Shown here piece by piece: positions 46,985 to 60,256 of a DNA stretch of 64,000 bases (position 1 is its first letter; every line of letters starts with the position of its first letter). The notes beneath the pieces were generated by a model, which was not told the DNA's origin, ran no database searches, and saw only the letters and a list, made by a program, of their open reading frames with translations. The stretch is from Molanna angustata (taxonomy: Eukaryota > Arthropoda > Insecta > Trichoptera > Molannidae): positions 5,348,274 through 5,412,273 of the forward strand of contig OY754974.1 in the NCBI GenBank assembly GCA_963576475.1. The letters are read 5' to 3'. Made by a program: the position numbers and the translations under genes.

Positions 46985-47405
46985 GATTTTAAACCTTCTG
47001 TTTCATTTGTGGTAGAACGATCTATGATAGGATAAGGAATGAGGACATCAGACGAGAATGCAAGATTGAAAGAGACATTGTGAGTAGAATGAAAGTAAAT
47101 ACACTACGATGGTTCGGACATGTGGAGAGAATGAACGATGAGCGCCTGACAAAGAAAGTATAAAAGGCTGAAAAAAATGGAATAAGAGGTCGTGGCCGCC
47201 CGCGAAAGAGTTGGCATGATCATATAAATGAGATTTTGAAAAATGGTAATATACGAAGTCAGAATAATAGGAGAGCATGAATGACGCGATGTATGGATGT
47301 AAATGAGGCAAAACATGTTTGTCAAGATAGAGGTGTCTGGCGTTCGGTCCTCTCTGCCTACCCCAAGTAGGGATATGGCGTGATGGTATGTATGTATGTA
47401 TGTTT
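46985..47405 (+). pseudogene. LINE family D, RT C-terminus
   Basis: Reads ERDIVSRMKVNTLRWFGHVE, RMNDERLTKKV, GRGRPRKSWHDHINEILKNG, NIRSQNNRRA, MTRCMDVNEAKHV, DRGVWRSVLSAYPK, with an in-frame TAA after LTKKV and a TGA after NNRRA. 3' end ATATGGCGTGATGG then (TATG)n. Only the part after the RT core remains. Confidence 0.9.
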
Positions 47406-48236
47406 CATTTACCTATTTAATGATAACCTCAAATAATGTGAATAGTTTTATTGAATATGCCTTTAAATCAATGTAGGTACTTGTCAATATTTTCATATTG
47501 CTATGATCGGTTTGATGAAACTAAATTATCGAAATTACGTAAATATGTCAAAATCAGTGGTTCAATTGGATCCATTGGTACCGAGTTTGATTCCCGATGA
47601 TAACAAATCATTTTGACAAGTCTTCTTCCTATAGACAAATTTTTATGACATCTCTTCCAAGGTCCCGAGTTCAATTTGTCACAAAATTCTCGTTTCTTTA
47701 GATTGGAAATTCTGATTCACAGGAAGAAAATAATTGAAGTCAGAATCAAATTTGCCATTTTCTTGAAAATTTTCCTGATTTTATTTTTCTTTTCAACGTA
47801 AATTCAAGCCCATATTAATGGTTTTTCTTCCTTGTAAAATTAAACCACGTACAATGAAGATAAAATTTTCACGCATAATTCACAAGTCTCCGTCTATCTG
47901 CACATACACATTTTATCGTCTCATTTTCCTTCCTGGGAATCTTTTTCTATTACCGCAGAAGACTTGAAAACAGGGGCTCGTAAAGGTGGGAAAAGCTTTC
48001 TTTCTCAATGTAAATGTAATTGAGAATCTTGTCTTATCTCGTAAGGAATTCCTCCCCGTGTGACTTAATTTCTTACCTTCTTTTTCCCCATCTGGTCGTA
48101 GAGGAGCGCCACAGAGTTAGTTAGAAAGTCTACTACTTTAAGCTAGGGTGTGATCAAGAACTATAAATTCTTAGACTAATGAAACGAGGTGTCACAGTTG
48201 TGTCAAAAGTTGTCGCAATTTAAAATCAGCATGATA
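47406..48236. other. Spacer with a weak SINE trace
   Basis: 47560-47620 has GGATCCATTGGTACCGAGTT and TGATTCCCGATG, similar to the box B side of SINE type 2, but the body does not match. No gene seen. Confidence 0.4.
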
Positions 48237-48360
48237 CTAGTTGATAATCTGCAATAAAAAAAATAACCTTAAAAATTGCAAATTTATAACTACCCACTAT
48301 GTCCCTTGGGGAGGCGAGGAGAAAAAAAATTGAACTTTTAAATAAAGTTTTGGCAAAATT
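48237..48360 (-). repeat. Non-coding repeat A, fragment
   Basis: CAGCATGATACTAGTTGATA, ATCTGCAATAAAAAAAATAA, CCTTAAAAATTGCAAATTTA and ACTACCCACTATGTCCCTTG match 704-800 and the reverse complement of 50880-50980. Confidence 0.7.
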
Positions 48361-48994
48361 ACCTAATATTTTACATTTTATAATATATGTACGTGATTTA
48401 TTACAAGACTCTCTTACCAGGTAGGTACTATAGATAGTTTATATTTATAAGTAAGACGGTAAGTATTTAATTTTAGAAATCGATTTGTGCTTCAAACTAA
48501 CTTTTGATTTCCTTTGTAATATTGTCTATGAATCTATGTTAGGTACCTACTATAGAAAATATGATTCTTATTCCGTGAAAATCCGTGGTTCTATTATGGG
48601 TGGTGTGATTCACGCTATTGAAGAAGTACCTACATGTAGTAGACACGAAGGTATAGATCGACCGTGCCCTATGTCAATACAATCTTGATTAAACAAGGGT
48701 AAGGGGAAACTTACTGATTGCTCCAAACAAATGCCGTGCGAGGGTTGATGCTGTCGAGGAATTTGATCGGAAACCAGAAATATTACAAACAAAAGGAGAC
48801 AATCTGATAGGAGAATTACTTCAATAAAGGGAAATATCAGATGATATAATAATTTAGGCAGTTTCGATGAGTATTGGGGAAAATCAATTCGACGATACAG
48901 ATCCGATATTAATTTATTGCGAGATCCAAAAACAGCAACAGTATCAGCAACGAATCAGTTCTTAATTTTGATCATATAGATAATACTATGATGT
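48361..48994. other. Unassigned spacer
   Basis: No gene or repeat relationship recognised. Confidence 0.45.
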
Positions 48995-49310
48995 TGAATA
49001 TCTCGCTACGGGACCACAAAACTAATGAATGGATTAGTAAGAACACAGGAGTAGTGGATGTGGCCAAAAGAATAGCGGAGATAAAGTAGAGTCGGGCGGG
49101 TCATATATCTCGGATGTCGGACGGACGATGGACAAAAGTTGTGATAGACTGGAAGCCAAGAACAGAAAGCAGAAGCAAGGGAAGTCCCCAGATCAGATAG
49201 GTGACATAAAAAAAGTGGCAACTCCAGAATGGCGAAGAATGGCACATGATAGAGACCAGAGCGGAGACCTTTCTCCAATACTGGACTCAAGAAGAGGCTG
49301 AGTACATAAG
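48995..49310 (+). pseudogene. LINE C-terminal fragment (SRAGHISR type)
   Basis: Plus-strand text NISLRDHKTNEWISKNTGVV, DVAKRIAEIK, SRAGHISRMSDGRWTKVVID, WKPRTESRSKGSPQIR, with stops and a late frameshift. The LRDRIxNExI...WAGHxxR..DxRWTKxVxDWxPR order is a common LINE ORF2 C-terminus. Same family as 53755-54085. Confidence 0.8.
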
Positions 49311-49405
49311 TAAGACAATATTAATAGATGAAAAAATCAAATTATTGCGTAGACAATGAACTTTCACGTATTTCGCTTTCTTCTTCTTTGTTAGAGATCG
49401 TCTGC

Positions 49406-50274
49406 CACAAAAACACTGGGGTCTTGAAATGATTTTTTTTTTTTTTTTTTAATAAAAAAATGAATATGTCCTTGTTAAACAAGTACATATACATCTTCCT
49501 ACGTTCCCTAAACTAAGCATAAATGCTTGTCCTATAGGTGAACGAGATCGGTCGAGGCAGGATTCGAACTCGCGACCACTGGATTACTAACCCAGCGCGC
49601 TAACCGCTCTGCCATCCACCCATCCAAAAATTCTTGCTTCTTAATTTTGCTTCCTCTACAAGAAAATCTCGCTTTTTACATTTACACTTGTAAATTTCTA
49701 TCCATAATAATATATTGTTACTATTTTCATTAATTAAGTCTCCTTTGATAATATTTATGAATTCTTTACTAACAAGGTAAATATAAAGACTTATTAAATA
49801 TAACCACATAATTCTTGAACCTTAAACAAAATGAACTTTTCAAAAACACATTTAAACATTTAAAAAATATCATTTATATACCTACTACACAATGGTATCG
49901 TCGCACCGACTCTAATGTATGCTAGTGAGACATGGACATGGCAGAAGACGCATGAAAGTAGAATTAACGCGGCTGAAATGAGGTCACTAAGACGAATGTG
50001 TGGTAAAACGATGTATGATAGAATAAGAAATGAGGATATTAGACGAGAATGTATGATTGAAAGAAATATCGTAAGTAAGATGAAAATAAATGCTCGAATA
50101 TTCTTTTTTAATTGCATATACGCAAACATTGGATTTTTTCCCTTTCGGGAGTCAAATGATATTTTTATTGAAAAACATTTTTTTTTTCAACATCTCAATA
50201 GAGACGATGTCGGCTGGTTTGCCGCCAATGACCAGCCGATGACAAGTCGTAAGCCCTGTAGGTGCCTCGAGTTC
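49406..50274 (+). repeat. Left copy of a near-identical 0.87-kb duplication
   Basis: Base-for-base the same, by eye, as 63141-64000 except that 9 bases near 49855 are missing in the right copy. It spans a SINE, a 250-bp AT-rich stretch, the start of a LINE D fragment and most of element G. The shared 18-T run and the shared nesting show one block was copied after all these insertions. Confidence 0.9.
49433..49625 (-). mobile_element. SINE type 1
   Basis: Minus strand: GATGGGTGGATGGCAGAGCG, GTTAGCGCGCTGGGTTAGTA, ATCCAGTGGTCGCGAGTTCG, AATCCTGCCTCGACCGATCT, body GTTCACCTATAGGACAAGCA, long A tail (poly-T on plus at 49423-49450). Confidence 0.9.
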
Positions 50275-50638
50275 CTGGTTCTTCTACAATATCCCTACTT
50301 CGTCTCTATTGAGATGGGGAAAAAAATGTTTGTCAATAAAAATAAATGCTCTAAGGTGGTTCGGCCACATAGAAAGAATGAGTGATAACCGTCTCACAAA
50401 AAAAGTATACAAGGCTGATAAAAGAGGAACGAAAAGTAGAGGTCGGCCAAGAATAATTTGGCACGATCACATAAACGGGATTTTGAAAGATGGTGATGTT
50501 AGAAGTAAGAATAATAGAAGAGCGTGTATGAGACGATGTATGGACGTGAATGAAGCGAGGAATGTAAGTCAAGAGAGAGGAGTCTGGCGTTCGGTTCTCT
50601 CTACCTACCCCAAATAGGGAAATGGCGTGATGGTATGT
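49886..50638 (+). pseudogene. LINE family D RT C-terminus, split by element G
   Basis: First part to 50095: NGIVAPTLMYASETWTWQKT, HESRINAAEMRSLRRMCGKT, MYDRIRNEDIRRECMIERNI. Second part from 50339: INALRWFGHIERMSDNRLTK, GTKSRGRPRIIWHDHINGIL, NNRRACMRRCMDVNEARNVS, GVWRSVLSTYPK, stop, then GAAATGGCGTGATGGTATG. Apart from the insertion the reading frame is open, so this copy was fresh when element G entered. The RT core is missing. Confidence 0.9.
50083..50351. mobile_element. Palindromic element G with 13-bp TSD
   Basis: Insert 50096-50338 (243 bp) lies between exact copies of AAAATAAATGCTC (50083-50095, 50339-50351). It interrupts an otherwise continuous protein frame. Left GAATATTCTTTTTTAATTGC, ATATACGCAAACATTGGATT; the inner arms CATCTCAATAGAGACGA and TCGTCTCTATTGAGATG, and GTCGGCTGGT/ACCAGCCGAT, pair with one another. 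No ORF, no poly-A tail. A retroposon or hairpin transposon of unknown class. Confidence 0.85.
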
Positions 50639-50859
50639 TATTATTTATATACCGACTAGAGCATGTTTTAAGGATTCCTAAGTAAAGCCATGTAAGTCAG
50701 GATTTCCTCAAACGAGGTTGCAAAATGCAAGCTGAAAAATTTATTTCTTCTCTCAAAGGACTCTTATTTCATTTTGCTTGCTTATCAGTGTTCAAATATC
50801 GGGGTAGTAAGTACATATATTATAAACTGTAAAATATTAGGTTATTTTCCCAAACCTTT

Positions 50860-51440
50860 ATTTAAAAGTTCAACTTTTTTCTTTTTTCTCCTCGGTACCC
50901 CAAAGGACATAGTGGGTAGTTATGGATTTGCAATTTTTAAGGTTATTTTTTATTGCAACTTATCAATAAGTATTATGCTGAGATTGTATTCCGAAAGTTT
51001 CATCACAATGTATCTGTGTATGTTCGGCGTGTTTATTCTACATTATCGATTATTGACTAAAATACTTACTCCTTCGATTCTTTTCAAATTTTGCATATTT
51101 GTATACATATTTATCACTCGCTAAGACTCCATTAGATTTTGAAGAAAATCCGATTAGTGCTTCTCATTTTTTTGACTGTCGATTATTACAAAGTGACCCC
51201 ATGGTCAGGAAACTTAAAATTTGATGTTTTTATTTCAAATTGCTAAAAAAACACATCATTTTCATAAAATGACATTGAAGAATTATCAAGCTCTAATAAT
51301 AAAATATTCAAAAAAAAAAAAATAATTGACAAACTCATGTCATGAAGATGCCATACAAAATTTGAATACTCTGTGGAGTGACTTGGTAGTGAGAAGTTTA
51401 ACGATGGCCACAATTTCGTTTCTTTTATTGATAGCTACTT
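50860..51440 (+). repeat. Non-coding repeat A, longest uninterrupted copy
   Basis: Blocks in order: AAAGTTCAACTTTTTTC, GGACATAGTGGGTAGTTATG, TGAGATTGTATTCCGAAAGT, TTCATCACAATGTATCTGTG, GGCGTGTTTATTCTACATTA, GTGCTTCTCATTTTTTTGAC, AGGAAACTTAAAATTTGATG, TTCATAAAATGACATTGAAG, GACTTGGTAGTGAG. Useful as the reference for the interrupted copy at 1-822. Confidence 0.75.
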
Positions 51441-52423
51441 CCTAACATGAATTTTGGTTCTACTATAGTTAACCTATATAATCTAAATGTGGAATTAAAA
51501 GCTTCCTAATTCCGTGAAACCTACTTTCACTTAAACGGCAAAGTAAGAAAATATTGTCATCAGTCTAAAGTTAGTAAAATCTCTAAAATAGTTATAAATA
51601 TTAAATAGTAGGTATCCGTGAACAATTTTCTTTCGCACGAATTGCATCACTGTGTTTTTCGTGATAACCAAGTATTGTATATATGTAGTTATCATTATAA
51701 TTTCAAAAACAAACAACGTTTTCCTTATCTTTGTAGTGTTATCTCTGTACATTGTGAATTGTGACTTATTTCTTTCAATATTACTGAAAATATCCAAAAA
51801 CCTCTTAAGTTTATCTTCAATTATTATGGGCGTCTCTATCTTACTGATTTCTCCAAGAGACATGCCTCGAAGAAGATCATAATCTTCGGATATGACAAAA
51901 CCAACGGATTTAAAATCAATGATAAAAATATGACGGTATGAAAATATGAAGGTTTTATAAATGTAAAAATATTTCTGTAAACATTATTTATGGTGAAAAG
52001 CAAAGCATACATATATACGCATTGAACGCTAACCATACATAAATCTTTTCAAAATGAATCTGTACCAAAAGGTTAAGCTAACAGTGTAAAAATAACAAAA
52101 TCATTCACAGAAAAGAGTGGAATTTCATTCCCTCGTACCAAACCAGTGCATGGACTTTAAATGGCTATGAATTTTAATGCAGTCTTTTGCATTCACAAAA
52201 GCCGCACTTTGCAAAGACCACTCTGCCAGGGAGACTCAACATTTCATCAAATATGAAAGTCGGCACACAGCGCCATCGAGGGAATTCAATCAATATATTC
52301 CCTCATAGTAGGAAATATGAATTATAAATAGGATTTGTGCAATCAATCTGTTATTTGCACACATATTTTTGACTGCTAGCACTCTAATGGTTAGTGATGA
52401 GATGCGGATTGAACAAACGAATT
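51441..52423. other. AT-rich spacer
   Basis: No gene or repeat relationship recognised. Confidence 0.5.
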
Positions 52424-52690
52424 TCATAAGCTTGGTCTTGATTTGAAAATCGATGAGACAATCGTAGTTTTTGCGGAGATGCGAAAACGTTTAACCAGGA
52501 GAATGTCATTATCTTGGTCTAAATTCGAGAAACGATTGGACAAACGTAGTTTGTGCGGAGATGCGATAATTTTCACCAGGATTTTTTCATAATCTTGGTC
52601 TCGATTCGAGAAACAATGAGACAATCATAGTTTGTGCGGAGATGCGAAAATGTTTGACCAGGAGAATGTAGTTTATGCGGAAATGCGATT
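52424..52690 (+). repeat. 81-82-bp minisatellite, about three units
   Basis: Unit starts at 52431, 52513 and 52594 (CTTGGTCT...). Each contains GATTCGAGAAAC-type text, GAGACAATCGTAGTTT, GTGCGGAGATGCG and ACCAGGAGAATGT. A partial fourth unit fades out near 52690. Confidence 0.85.
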
Positions 52691-53198
52691 TTTTTTCTTT
52701 TTATCTTCAAATATACATACTATCGCCATCGACAGTTGGAGCTCATGTGTTAAATGCAACTAATATGTATCTGTTTTATTTTTTAATATTGGATACAGCC
52801 CAATATTCCACGAATATTTTTAGATTTCTATTGCTGTTCTTCAAATCTTCAACTGGATTAAAGATAACGCGGTGATATTATACGGGACAAAAGTTTGAAG
52901 ATACCTGAGCATTTCACATTTTCTACTGTGTACACCTGTGTGTATAGAGGGATAACCCCCGGTATGCAATCCCTTTAGAGATTCACTCACTAATTGTCCT
53001 ACTAATGATCGTAGTATCCTGATCTTTTCTCATTTTCTACAGGTCTTTCTTTTCCAAAAATACTTTTGAATGGATTTTTTTTCTACTGAAAATGTTGAAT
53101 TCTATCGATAATACCTAACAATTTTCATTAATTGATTTCTAAACTTATTGCTGATAGGCAAAAATTTTATAATTGAGGAACGGCGTAAACTTTTTATA
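52691..53198. other. AT-rich spacer
   Basis: Nothing recognised. Confidence 0.45.
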
Positions 53199-53520
53199 TA
53201 TTTTTTTTTAACATGTCTACGTAGGGGACACCAGCTATTAGGATTTGGGTCCATTTTGCTCTTCCGAAGAAGCGCACTACGTAGCGTTGGGAGGGGTTTG
53301 CAGTCTAGAAAAGAGTATATTGATTCGGATTTTAAAAAGACCCGGGTTGTACGAAGGTGGAAACACAGAATTCGTAAGATCGTTCCACAGTCGGGCTGCT
53401 GTATTAATAAAGGAGTTCGAGAAGCGACTTGTTCGTATATGTTGAAGGTCCAATGTGAGTGGGTGCTGCGATTGAGTAAAGCGAGTGACTCTGTTGCGAG
53501 TGGGTGGAGGAGGGACCAAA
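53199..53520 (-). mobile_element. LINE 3' end with poly-A (CR1/L2-like)
   Basis: Minus-strand frame: HPLTLDLQHIRTSRFSNSFI, NTAARLWNDLTNSVFPPSYN, PGLFKIRINILFSRLQTPPN, then a 3' UTR identical in wording to 9851-10027 and a T-rich stretch (A tail on the minus strand) at 53199-53208. The RTxRFxxSFIPxxxRLWNxLP...PxxFK motif is the normal C-terminus of CR1/L2-type ORF2. Everything upstream is truncated. Confidence 0.85.
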
Positions 53521-53754
53521 GATGCAAGTTCTTCTGAGCAATTCCCGTGGTAGTATCTAAAAAATAAACTTAAAATAAATATGCAGTGGACTTCGTTATA
53601 TCCAAGGATGGACTGGAATGAGTGGCGTGAAATAGTTGTTCCATATTTTACAGAATCGGGAGGATATCGCTCAAGTTATTAGCAACGTGTAATAATAAAA
53701 ACCTTATGGGGCATATATACCTACCAAACAGAATAAGATATCTGAAACAGAACA

Positions 53755-54085
53755 TACATAAAAAAAGGATCAGACCCATAATGACCTATGAAGAAAAAAA
53801 CAGCTACTGAAAACAACAGAGATAAAAACGCTTGGGCAGAACCCTCAGAGACAGAATTGCCAATGAGAACATCTGCAGATCCTGGAGTGTGGAGGATATT
53901 GTAAGGTGGAGCAGGCAAAGAAAACGATACTTGAGAAATCGTGACATGTAGAGAGAATGAATCCATGAAGGCTGCCGAAGATAGCAATGCTCGAGATATC
54001 CTCGTCCCACAGGACCTGTACATAGAAACAGATCATAGATCGACCAAAAGAGGAAGAAGAAACAGAACAATGGTTCGATTTTTTT
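53755..54085 (+). pseudogene. LINE C-terminal fragment
   Basis: Text RPIMTYEEKN, LGRTLRDRIANENICRSW, SVEDIVRWSRQRKRYLRNRD and PRPTGPVHRN in shifted frames, then AGAGGAAGAAGAAACAG. Same family as 48995-49310 (LRDxxxNExI). Frameshifts and stops throughout. Confidence 0.65.
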
Positions 54086-54099
54086 AATTTTTGAAAATC

Positions 54100-54600
54100 T
54101 GAAATCCATATAAAACGAGTGGGTTGTAGCCAACACTAAACTCTCCACACCATAGTAAGCGTTCATTTTTTCTTATTGAAATGTTGACAATCTCTAAATG
54201 GATTTTTATGCAGTACATTTCTATTAGATTATTAAACAAATATAAGATTAATTTATATTTTTAATAAATAAAAATAAAAAAACTTGTTTACAATCAATTC
54301 CACTATTTATTTAAGGACTACAAGTAGTTGAAAATGTGCCTAGCACGAAACCGGTTGTAGGTTGTAGTCCTTAAATAAATAGTGGAATTGATTGTAAACA
54401 AGTTTTTTATTTATATTTATTAAAAATATAAATTAATTTAAATGGAATTCCATCAAGAACTGACGATCAAAAAGTTAAATCTAAATATAAGATTCCCAGG
54501 GGACAATAATTTTCACAATACACCATACACACAAAAACATTGTCACGAAACTCATAGTTTGTATTTTCTACATGATACCTGTTGAGAAATTTTATGTGCA
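54100..54600 (-). repeat. Non-coding repeat H, split by a hairpin element
   Basis: 54100-54237 and 54495-54600 together match 23390-23685 in reverse complement (GAGTGGGTTGTAGCCAACAC, TAAGCGTTCATTTTTTC, then GACAATAATTTTCACAATAC, ACCATACACACAAAAACATT, GTCACGAAACTCAT). The uninterrupted copy gives the empty site of the insertion. Confidence 0.8.
54238..54494 (+). mobile_element. Second hairpin element with decayed hammerhead-like loop
   Basis: 12-bp TSDs AAATATAAGATT (54238-54249, 54483-54494) enclose 233 bp. Arms 54250-54325 and about 54360-54436 are nearly perfect inverted repeats (AACTTGTTTACAATCAATTC, CACTATTTATTTAAGGACTA). The loop holds TTGAAAA, GTGC-CTA-GCAC, GAAAC, CGGTTGTA: the layout of the 6745-6785 motif, with C3 and G8 positions changed. 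The final part (ATGGAATTCCATCAAGAACT) matches the end of 6685-7166. The ribozyme core is probably inactive. Confidence 0.75.
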
Positions 54601-54720
54601 ATTGCATTACTAGCAAGATGAGCATGTATGAGACAGTGTATCAATGTTTATGAGGCGATGTATGTGTCAAGATAGAAGAATTCGGTGTTCGGTTCTCACT
54701 GCCTACCCCTTGAGGAAGAT
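54601..54720 (+). pseudogene. LINE family D scrap
   Basis: Reads SMYETVYQCL or, in another frame, ACMRQCINVYEAMY, then GTTCGGTTCTCACTGCCTAC, the RACMRRCMDVxEA...WRSVLSAYP end of family D. Frame broken. Confidence 0.6.
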
Positions 54721-55480
54721 ACAAGTGGAGAATAAATAAACCACTTGTCTATAGAGACACATACAGTCTATATGAAGTTAATCACTCAATTTTTCCATAC
54801 ATAAGCTACTATTTCTGTTATACATAAACATACATTTTTCATACAAATGTGAAATTTATTTCACATTGAAATTGCAATCAATAGATTTTTTTCTTTAAAT
54901 TTTGACAATCCTCAAAAAAAATATTTTTGTTGTATCGAAATTTCAAACATTATAAAAATTCCTCGATTTTCCAGACCGTGAGAGCATTTTGAAAATTTGG
55001 ACAGATGAAATCATAGAGAAGAAATTATCGAATATGTATGGAAAACTAATCAGCTTTAGGTCTATGCACTTTACACATATGATGTTAATATGAAGTCAAT
55101 CTGACTTATAGTTTGGGTTGTAGAGAGGACAAAAAAAAAACAACGTAAATGATGAAATCATAAAGAAGTAATTATCGGATATCTATGGAAAACTAATCAG
55201 CTCTAGGTCTATGCACTTTACACATATGATGTAAATATGAAGTCGATCGTCCTTATAGTTTGGGCTGTAGAGAGGACACAAAAATAATTCCGTAGGTACA
55301 CCTAACGCCGTACGCCATACATACAAAAAACATCACAACGAAACTCACAGTGTGCACTCTCTACATGATACCCGTTGAGAAATTCATGCAAAAAATACGC
55401 TTATAAATTTTGAAATCATGACTCTCCACGATTCCATAGTGTGAAGAGTAAAAACACATTATTTTTTATGGAAGAGGTTA
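54721..55480 (-). repeat. Repeat H relatives with a 147-bp tandem duplication
   Basis: Units at 55004 and 55151 share GATGAAATCATA, GAAGAAATTATCG-type text, GGAAAACTAATCAGCT, AGGTCTATGCACTTTACACA, TATGATGT and AATATGAAGTC. 55290-55460 (CCATACATACAAAAAACAT, CACGATTCCATAGTGTG) resembles 54510-54600. Non-coding. Confidence 0.65.
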
Positions 55481-56400
55481 ATTTATTTATATTATTATTT
55501 ATTTATAATTTAATTGTTTCTTTGTTCATTTTTTCATTTATTATTCATTCATTTATTTAAGCATTGTTTCATTTATTATTCATTTATGTATTTATATTTA
55601 TTTTTATATTTATTTATTTGTATATTTAATTATTTACTTATTTATTTGTATATTTAATTATTTACTTATTTATTTGTATATTTAATTATTTACTTATTTA
55701 TTTGTATATTTAATTATTTACTTATTTATTTGTATATTTAATTATTTACTTATTTATTTGTATATATAATTATTTACTTATTTATTTGTATATTTAATTA
55801 TTTACTTATTTATTTGTATATTTAATTATTTACTTATTTATTTGTATATTTAATTATTTACTTATTTATTTGTGTATTTTACAAATTGATTTACTATTCA
55901 TTTATTTATTTATTAATTAATTTGTTTGTTATTCATTTATTAATTTATTTAAAAACAAAAAAAACAATTTTATAAAAAACACATTCTTTTTTATGGAATA
56001 GGTTAATTTATTTATATCTTTATTTATTTATAATTTGTTTGTTCCTTTATTTATTTATTTATTTTCATTCATTATTTTATTTATTGGTGTTTATTTATTT
56101 ATTCCTTCATTTATTAATTCATGTATTAATATTTATTTGTTTATATTTTTATTTATATAATTAATGATTTACTTATTTATTGGTGTATTTTAACTAATTT
56201 ATATTTTATTATACTTATTCATTTATTTATTAGAAAACAAAATCAATTTTCTATTTTTACAGAATAAAGATATAAATATTAGGGAATATAAACACTTATA
56301 TTTATTTATTTATTTATATAATTAATGATTTACTTATTTATTGATGTATTTTTTCTAAGTAATTTATTTATTTATTAGAAAACAACAAAAAATCAATTTA
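55481..56400. repeat. TTTA-rich region with a 28-bp satellite
   Basis: 55620-55875 has nine units of 28 bp (GTATATTTAATTATTTACTT, ATTTATTT) starting at 55620, 55648, 55676, 55704 and so on, with one A-for-T variant. Loose TTTA repeats extend on both sides. Confidence 0.9.
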
Positions 56401-58420
<2,020 letters not shown>

Positions 58421-59049
58421 AATATAGATCAATATCCACCAAATGATGGCAAATAATACAAATTGAAAACTACAGAATGGAGAGTTCGTAGATTCCAAAC
58501 CCTTGTTACTTTCTTTGCCTGTTTTACCGTATGGACAGTTGACCGTGAGGACAATTGACCGTGCGGAAACTATTTAAATACAAAAAAAACTTCCTTTTTG
58601 TACGTATGAGGTAAATAAATTGCGTGAAAAAAAATGTTCGTTTATGGTGACGAACCGATTGCCTTCTTTTTTGATTTCAAAATACTACGAGAAATCCAAA
58701 ATGTCAGCAGTGATTTAATCGAAATTTTACAAAATAAGCGACAATTATTTAGTTCTAATTTGCTACATTTTAAAAATTTAAGAATCGTTCTGTTCTTAAA
58801 CTTCTTGTTCTTTTTTTGATTTTTCAACATAGATATCGATTTATACTAATAAGAAGCGGTAGATTTCGAAATACTTAATTGAAAGTTATTTGTTTTCTTT
58901 TGAAATTATGTAAAAAATATATTTTTGTAATAAGATTAAGCACATATTCATCATTTTCGATACATAAATGTATAATATAGGTAAAATTAATAATCACATC
59001 GATCAGCCAGCCCTTCACTTTTCATTTACCAAATTTCTTCTTCGATATT
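58421..59049. other. AT-rich spacer
   Basis: A short repeat GACAGTTGACCGTGAGGACA / ATTGACCGTGCGG lies at 58532-58566. No gene supported. Confidence 0.45.
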
Positions 59050-60083
59050 ATACATACCATCACGCCATATCCCTTACGGGGTAAGCAGAGAGAACCGAGC
59101 GCCATACTCCTCTATTTTTGCATACATTCCTAGCTTCCTTTACATCCATGCATCGTCTCATACATGCTCGTCGATTATTCAAGCTTCTTATATTTCCTTC
59201 TTTCAAAATATCATTCACATGGTCATGCCATCCTTTTCTGGGGCGGCCCCTACTATTCACTCCATCTCTTACACCCATGTATATTTTTTTGGTCAGTCGT
59301 TCATCATTCATTCTTTCAATATGTCCAAACCACCTCAAGTAATTCACTTTCATTTTATTTATAATACTCTTCTTCATCTTGCATTCCCTCCTTATGTCCT
59401 CATTTTTTATCATATATCGTTCTATTACATACTCTTCTTAGTGATCTCATTTCCACAGCATTTATTCTACTTTCATGCGTCTTTTGCCACGTCCATGTTT
59501 CACTGGCATACATCAAAGTGGGCACTACAATTGCATTATGTACGGCAATTTTGGCTTCCTTTGAGATGCTTGGATCTTTGAGAATACTCACATTCATTTT
59601 CAGTCCGTTCTGCAAGCATCCTTCATACACTTTATTCACTAAATACTGTAACTAATCCGCACATTCAGCAATCACCACTTTATCATCTGCATACATCAAA
59701 TCACGTACATTTACAGTATTTAGTGTCAGACCTATATTTTCATTCTTTAGTGCTCTTACGCAGTGATCAATATAAAGATTGAACAGCCATGGGGATAATA
59801 CGCAGCCTTGCTTCACCCCCTTATGAATAGGGAACCACGTTGTCAGCGTATCGTTGACACGGACACAAGCTCCACTATTTTCATACAGAGACGCAACAGC
59901 ACGTATTAGTTTGCTCTTCACTCCATACATTGATAGGATATCCCACATCTTTTCTCTATCTACTTTATCATATGCCTTTTCTAGGTCTATGAAAGCACAG
60001 AAAAGTTTCTGATTTTTATGCAGAACTTTTTCTGTAGCCATGCGTAAAGAGAAAATTTGGTCGATGCATCCTCTGCCCCCGAT
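59050..60083 (-). pseudogene. LINE family D with RT core, internally deleted
   Basis: Longest member of the family. Minus strand opens in the palm region: GRGCIDQIFSLRMATEKV, FCAFIDLEKAYDKVDREKMW, TWFPIHKGVKQGCVLSPWLF, catalytic LMYADDKVVIAECAD, then a stop, GLKMN, and a jump (deleted segment) to ILKDPSISKEAKIAVHNAIV, LMYASETWTWQKTHESRI, LRWFGHIERMNDERLTKKIY, GRPRKGWHDHVNDILKEGNI, WRSVLSAYP. Frameshifts and stops make it dead. Endonuclease absent. The YADD box and QGCVLSPWLFNLYID place it in a non-LTR RT clade, RTE-like by its tail. Confidence 0.9.
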
Positions 60084-60181
60084 TCGATATTATACAAACA
60101 AATTACCTAAATACAAAGAATTTTAAAAAAAATTGACATTTGAGTATAAAATAAATTATAAATCACTTAATTTCCATTAAT

Positions 60182-60187
60182 TTTATT
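60182..60187 (-). promoter_or_regulatory. Polyadenylation hexamer of the glycosyltransferase gene
   Basis: AATAAA on the minus strand, about 70 bases after the stop codon at 60257-60259. It is the only canonical hexamer within the first 100 bases downstream. Position-based inference. Confidence 0.55.
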
Positions 60188-60256
60188 TTATACGTTAACC
60201 TAGAATAAACATTTTAACTTAGAGCGTACTTTGTAATTCAATTGTTCAACAATAAA

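Noticed and set aside
53721..54166. Overlapping minus-strand frames of 63-120 codons
   Set aside because: Antisense shadows of a degraded plus-strand LINE fragment.
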